From contig JAZNQD010000025.1 of assembly GCA_045589955.1 (NCBI GenBank), positions 1 to 36,271 on the forward strand: a DNA stretch of 36,271 nucleotides, written 5' to 3'. The position numbers were made by a program, and so were the translations under genes. Source of the DNA: CAJGCS01 sp045589955 (GTDB taxonomy: Bacteria > Bacillota_I > Bacilli_A > ML615J-28 > CAG-313). The notes under the pieces were generated by a model that had not been told where the DNA came from, did not search any database, and worked only from the letters and a program-made list of their open reading frames with translations. Every line of letters starts with the position of its first letter. Within the stretch, counting starts at the first letter, position 1. Positions 31,739-36,271 of this stretch are shown in pieces.

Positions 31739-34700
31739 TGAAAATTTAAAAGAAGTAAAAAACACTTTACTTAGAAATAATTTAGAAATAAGCTTAACAT
31801 CGAAAAAAATCAATAAAGATGATATTATTATCATCAAATTATCAGTTGAAAAATTAAAGCTTGGTGAAAAATACAATAATATATTATTAAGTTTATTATT
31901 TAAGGGCCAAAATAGCGATGTTAAATTTAAAGCATATGAACTTAAAACAATTCCAACTTTAACAAACAGCGCTATTTTAAATTCTTTAAACAAAACTAAT
32001 TTAATCAAAACTTTTAATAAAACAACGGCCGGAATGCAAGAAGTAATATTAGATGTTGCAAATCTTGTTTTTGAAGAAAAAGAAGATAGATTAGAAACAA
32101 ATATTATTTTAATCAATAATCATGATGTTCCTAGTAATTCGACTGATTTAGAATTATCAGAAAGTAAAGTTGTTTTGAAAGTAAATAATGTTTGTGGTTT
32201 GAATGCTAATAAAGGTTTATTATCATTTCAAAACACCAAAAATATGACTAGTTATATTAATGTTATTACCGGAGAGTTAATAACATTACGTAATGTGAAT
32301 GATGGAATCAATGATTATAACCTTATTGCTAGAGTTGATAAGGTAAACGATTATCAAGGAAGATATATACCTTTTGTATTCAATACGAAATACGATATTG
32401 AAAACGAAAGTTTGTTAGAAGAAACAGATTTATCTGAAGAATCTAGTGATATTATATTAACTGATTATACAAACACAGAGCATTATTTTAAATTTTTTAA
32501 AAGAGAAAATGACATTAATATCTTTAAAAATAGTAGTGGTAGTATCTTTTATAAAATTGTTGATACTCATGGTGTTAAATACTATTTAGAAAGTTCATAT
32601 AAGGATAAAATAATTTTTGAAAAACAAGATGGACGCTTGTATATTAGAGAAGTTGATAAAAACTTGAATAAAGCAACATACGAATATATTAATGATGATT
32701 TAGCTTCAATCTCTAGTAATGATTATAACATGAGTTTTGGCTTCTCTGAAAATGACGAACAAGGAGCGAACACATTAGATACAAGTAAATATGAGGTAAG
32801 TTTTTCAAAAACTGACCGAAAAATATATTATGATATCAGTACAAGCACGACAAGTTTTGCGTATTCATCTACTATAGAAAAAGAAGAAGAAAATTATGTA
32901 TTTGATGGTAAAGTATATCATATTACAAATAAGGAAAATAATTTTATCACATCAATCGATTATTTACAAGATAAGGTTGTATATATTAGTCAATATACAG
33001 TAACAGATACAGATGAAATTGACCACACATATACACATCTGCTTTTCAATTATTACCCAACATATACAGAAGTTACTGATGTTATTAATAAAAAGAAATA
33101 TTATTATTATTTTGATTCAAAAGGAAATGTTAAAGATATTGTTGAAGATAAATTAAAAATAAGTAGCTATTATTATGAAAAAGACAATATCGTAAAATCA
33201 ATTTCCATGCCTATTGAACCAAAAGAACCAGTTCAAAATGGAAGCTTTGAAGAAGATTTTATAGGGTGGAATGCTTCAGAAGAAGTTAGTATAGATATGG
33301 GGCTGTTAAGTAATAAATGTGCAGTACTTGTTCCAAATACATTTATCACGCAATCAATTAACTTGAAAGGTGATGTTAAATATAAAATTGAAGGCATGGT
33401 TAAATTTGCCGATCCAAATGAAAATACAGATTCATATGTTGTAATCGAATGTGGATATTATACACATCTTGGCCCAAACGACCAGTTGTTATATGAAGGT
33501 GTATTTAAAACCATTAATGTAGTAGTTCAATTAAATGGGAACGCAAGTGGATGGAGATGTTTTTCAAGTGAAGAGTTTAGTCTTCCGGTTGATGCTTATG
33601 ATGTTGTTGCCACATTATCAGTATATGCATCAGATGAATTTTATATTGATGAAATTACACTATCTGGCAGAAATAATAAAGCCATTAACCTTGTTCAAAA
33701 TGGTGATTTAGAAATAAAACAAAATAATCTTCCGGTTAATTTTACTTTTGAAAACTTAGACACAAATGATAAAATTATTGATGGAATAAATGATTACTAT
33801 CATGATTTATTAAAAAACAAACGAGTGTTTTCAATACAAGGGATTGATTATTTTCAACCTAAAGTAAAGAAAATTAAACAAACAGTAAATGTTATTGGAA
33901 AAACAAATGATATCTTTAGTGTTGGTCTTTTACTTAGAGGCGAAATTTTAGAAAAAGAAAAAGCAAAACTATATGTTAAGATTAATTATACAATGGGAGA
34001 AAAAACATATTATTTCACGCCTACTTTAAATCTAAAAGAATATCAAAAAATCTTTGGTTCATTTGTATCTGAAGGTAAATTTACAAGTCTTGAAATAGGT
34101 TTTGAATATAGTGGTTCAAAAGATATTGTAATTGATGGATTTGAACTATATAAAGGAGTTTCATCAACCGAAAAAACTTACAATGAAGATAATGAACTAA
34201 ATACTTTAGGAACAATTGACAATAAACTAAATATCCAATATGATGATAAAAAAAGAATTGAAAAATTATTAACATCAGATGGAGAAGAAGTAACATATAT
34301 ATATGATGTAAATGATAATATCACCCAAACTGACATTTATGGTAATAGTGTTATAACAAGTTACGATACAAAGTTAAGACCAATTTCCAAAACATATATG
34401 TATTTAAATGAAAATGATGTTTTAGAAGAATACGAAGAAAGTGTAGTTTATACCGATAATTCATTAATTACAAAAAAAGATATATATGATAAAAGTACAA
34501 TTCAAAATAAAAATGAAATTGGCTTACTTAAACAAATAACTTACCCTAACAATTTAATTATTGAATATGAATACAATAGCATGGATGAATTAAAATTTAT
34601 TCATAGCAAAAATAATAATCTTTCATATGGCTTTAATAAATTTGTTAAAGAAACTGATAAAGAATGTGCATATATTTCTAATATAAGCCCATATCCTAAA

Positions 34701-36271
34701 AACGATAACCCTCAAATAGACCTTATTTACTCTCAAGCCCATCATGACGAAGAGGAAAGCGTATTACAAGGTAATTATCCATCAACATATATTCAATACA
34801 AATATGATGATCATGATAATGTAGTTGAGATAAAAAATAACTTTGGCTTGGTAGAAACATATGAATATGATGAAAATGATATTCATAAAGTAACAAGAAA
34901 AAAATGTTATTATGAAGAAAATGAATCAACTAGTGATTTATTACCATCACTTATTTATGATTATACATATGATAATTTAAATCGTTTATCTAAGATTCAA
35001 ATGACAGATGGAGATAATGTCATTGAAACTATTACAATATTCTATGATGCTTATTCAAATATTTATTCCATTGATAAAGAGAAAGAAGACAAAGCAGAAT
35101 ATTATCAATATGATAATAATGGCAATATTAAAAAATGTATTGAATCATCAGGTAGTTTTATTGAATATACTTATGACCAAAATGGTAATATTGAAAATAA
35201 AACATCAACTAATATGAACCAATATAATAGTATTACCTATGATAATTTATCAAATGGAAGATGTCAAAACCAATTAACATATCTAAACAAGTTATCAAAA
35301 TTATATAGCAGTGATTATGTTATTGGTAATAATTATCAAACTGGTATTAATGGGTTACAGGCTGAGCAAGAAGATATAACTTATGTTTATGATAGTCAAA
35401 TGAATGCAAATGTTATTAATTTAACCAATAATGGACATCTTACATATTATTTACCAACAACAAATTCTCAAAGAACAGGATTAGATGAAAATAGCGAAGA
35501 GTTTGATTTAACAACTTGGCAAAATAAATTCTTATATAACAAAACAATAAACATTTGGGTAAAACCAATGAATGCTTTTGAAAGAAGTTATATTTTAAAT
35601 CTAACATATGCAACAAACGATGATATTTCTTTGATGATAAATGAATATGGACATTTAAATTTGAAACATAATAATACATCATTATTAGAAACAACTAATA
35701 GTTTAATGTTAGATAAATGGAATATGATTACATTAACAATTGTATCATCAGAGAACGATGAAATCTTCACTTATTATGTAGGTGTAAATGGTGATGTAGA
35801 AAAAGCAACAATAAGTACCTCTACATTCGAAACAAATACAATGATCATTGGTAAAAGATATATTGAAAACAATAATGATTCTTTAGTTCAAACACCTATC
35901 ACAAGACAAATGCCACTTAGAATCAAACTTATCAGTTTAGATGCATTTGAACATACCGAAAGAACAATAACAAATATGTACTTAGATGGTGTAAAAGCTC
36001 TAACAATCCCAACAAAAACAAAGAAACAATCGCTGTTTTTAGAAGTAAACAACAATAAATATCAATATACAAAAGAAGTTAATACAACAGGTAAATTAGT
36101 AGCACAAAAAGTATATAAAAATGATAATAATATTATTACTACCCAATATCAATATGATAAAATTAGACCAAGCAAAGAAACAATTAATAACTTTGAGACA
36201 AATTACACTTATGATGATATGGGTAATATTACTTCAAAGATAAATTCAGAAAGAACAAATATCTATACATA
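31722..36271 (+). CDS. Giant YD-repeat (Rhs/Wap-like) protein, 3' end missing
   Basis: An uninterrupted frame of 1516 codons runs from ATG 31722 off the window end. GGAGG (31711-31715) lies 6 bases before the ATG, which overlaps the holin gene by 17 bases. The N-terminus (MIKTVNENLKEVKN) is charged with no signal peptide. Two beta-rich, carbohydrate-binding-like modules begin near residues 504 ('VQNGSFEEDFIGW') and 656 ('NLVQNGDLE'). YD repeats appear at about 836-890, 1024-1056, 1078-1094 and 1126-1160 ('YDNNGNIKK', 'YDQNGNIEN'), a LamG-like module at about 1260-1412, and YD repeats again from about 1450. YD proteins form shells around C-terminal toxins or act as adhesins; the decisive C-terminus lies outside the window. 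Confidence 0.85.
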   Translation, partial: MIKTVNENLKEVKNTLLRNNLEISLTSKKINKDDIIIIKLSVEKLKLGEKYNNILLSLLFKGQNSDVKFKAYELKTIPTLTNSAILNSLNKTNLIKTFNKTTAGMQEVILDVANLVFEEKEDRLETNIILINNHDVPSNSTDLELSESKVVLKVNNVCGLNANKGLLSFQNTKNMTSYINVITGELITLRNVNDGINDYNLIARVDKVNDYQGRYIPFVFNTKYDIENESLLEETDLSEESSDIILTDYTNTEHYFKFFKRENDINIFKNSSGSIFYKIVDTHGVKYYLESSYKDKIIFEKQDGRLYIREVDKNLNKATYEYINDDLASISSNDYNMSFGFSENDEQGANTLDTSKYEVSFSKTDRKIYYDISTSTTSFAYSSTIEKEEENYVFDGKVYHITNKENNFITSIDYLQDKVVYISQYTVTDTDEIDHTYTHLLFNYYPTYTEVTDVINKKKYYYYFDSKGNVKDIVEDKLKISSYYYEKDNIVKSISMPIEPKEPVQNGSFEEDFIGWNASEEVSIDMGLLSNKCAVLVPNTFITQSINLKGDVKYKIEGMVKFADPNENTDSYVVIECGYYTHLGPNDQLLYEGVFKTINVVVQLNGNASGWRCFSSEEFSLPVDAYDVVATLSVYASDEFYIDEITLSGRNNKAINLVQNGDLEIKQNNLPVNFTFENLDTNDKIIDGINDYYHDLLKNKRVFSIQGIDYFQPKVKKIKQTVNVIGKTNDIFSVGLLLRGEILEKEKAKLYVKINYTMGEKTYYFTPTLNLKEYQKIFGSFVSEGKFTSLEIGFEYSGSKDIVIDGFELYKGVSSTEKTYNEDNELNTLGTIDNKLNIQYDDKKRIEKLLTSDGEEVTYIYDVNDNITQTDIYGNSVITSYDTKLRPISKTYMYLNENDVLEEYEESVVYTDNSLITKKDIYDKSTIQNKNEIGLLKQITYPNNLIIEYEYNSMDELKFIHSKNNNLSYGFNKFVKETDKECAYISNISPYPKNDNPQIDLIYSQAHHDEEESVLQGNYPSTYIQYKYDDHDNVVEIKNNFGLVETYEYDENDIHKVTRKKCYYEENESTSDLLPSLIYDYTYDNLNRLSKIQMTDGDNVIETITIFYDAYSNIYSIDKEKEDKAEYYQYDNNGNIKKCIESSGSFIEYTYDQNGNIENKTSTNMNQYNSITYDNLSNGRCQNQLTYLNKLSKLYSSDYVIGNNYQTGINGLQAEQEDITYVYDSQMNANVINLTNNGHLTYYLPTTNSQRTGLDENSEEFDLTTWQNKFLYNKTINIWVKPMNAFERSYILNLTYATNDDISLMINEYGHLNLKHNNTSLLETTNSLMLDKWNMITLTIVSSENDEIFTYYVGVNGDVEKATISTSTFETNTMIIGKRYIENNNDSLVQTPITRQMPLRIKLISLDAFEHTERTITNMYLDGVKALTIPTKTKKQSLFLEVNNNKYQYTKEVNTTGKLVAQKVYKNDNNIITTQYQYDKIRPSKETINNFETNYTYDDMGNITSKINSERTNIYT

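Noticed and set aside
1..36271. CRISPR arrays, tRNA or rRNA genes, insertion sequences
   Set aside because: No regularly spaced repeats, no cloverleaf with a recognisable T-arm, and no transposase motifs were found in the window.

Overview
The window is a strongly AT-rich stretch of a low-GC Bacillota (Firmicutes) chromosome. Three things point to an endospore-forming Bacilli/Erysipelotrichia-like lineage. The gene order yaaA-recF-gyrB-gyrA is the classical replication-origin-proximal cluster. Spore genes are present (cwlJ-gerQ and spoVT). The block pth-mfd-spoVT matches the Bacillus subtilis order. TGA is a genuine stop codon (yaaA and recF end with it), so this is the standard bacterial code and not the Mollicutes code. 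Most genes lie on the + strand, as expected to the right of an origin. No tRNA, rRNA, CRISPR array or insertion sequence was seen.

Region by region. 1-337 is non-coding, with a strong stem-loop and the yaaA promoter. 338-6305 holds yaaA, recF, gyrB and gyrA (the last with acidic extensions). 6318-8455 is a near-perfect sigma-A promoter, a serine-type T-box leader (specifier UCU) and ppa-serS. 8481-12500 holds four multi-pass membrane proteins of one unrecognised family: a + strand pair with almost identical 5' ends, facing a - strand pair. 12689-13456 is a glycerophosphodiester phosphodiesterase. 13474-14236 (-) is the spore germination pair cwlJ-gerQ. 14279-20947 is folD-pth-mfd, then spoVT behind a sigma-G-like promoter, then fba. 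21076-23883 holds two TM2-like membrane proteins around a CBS-domain protein, then a nitroreductase.

23929-30185 is a surface/envelope locus. It contains a degenerate GT2-like glycosyltransferase, two paralogous secreted phosphodiester glycosidase (NAGPA-domain) proteins with FN3-like repeats, and an AIM24-family protein between them. Both NAGPA proteins end in an identical-length 30-residue tail: KKGCKK, a hydrophobic helix, then a basic end. This looks like an anchoring or sorting signal.

30317-36271 is the most unusual part. A small sigma-70-like factor is followed by a structured spacer, then a BhlA/UviB/XhlA-like membrane-plus-coiled-coil protein, a Hol44-like holin, and a giant YD-repeat (Rhs/Wap-like) protein. 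The giant protein has no visible signal peptide and runs off the window end. The last three genes overlap end to end. The layout resembles sigma-factor/holin toxin-release loci such as tcdR-tcdE and uviA-uviB, and suggests a holin-dependent release system for a large YD-repeat protein. A phage-derived lysis or tail module is the main alternative.
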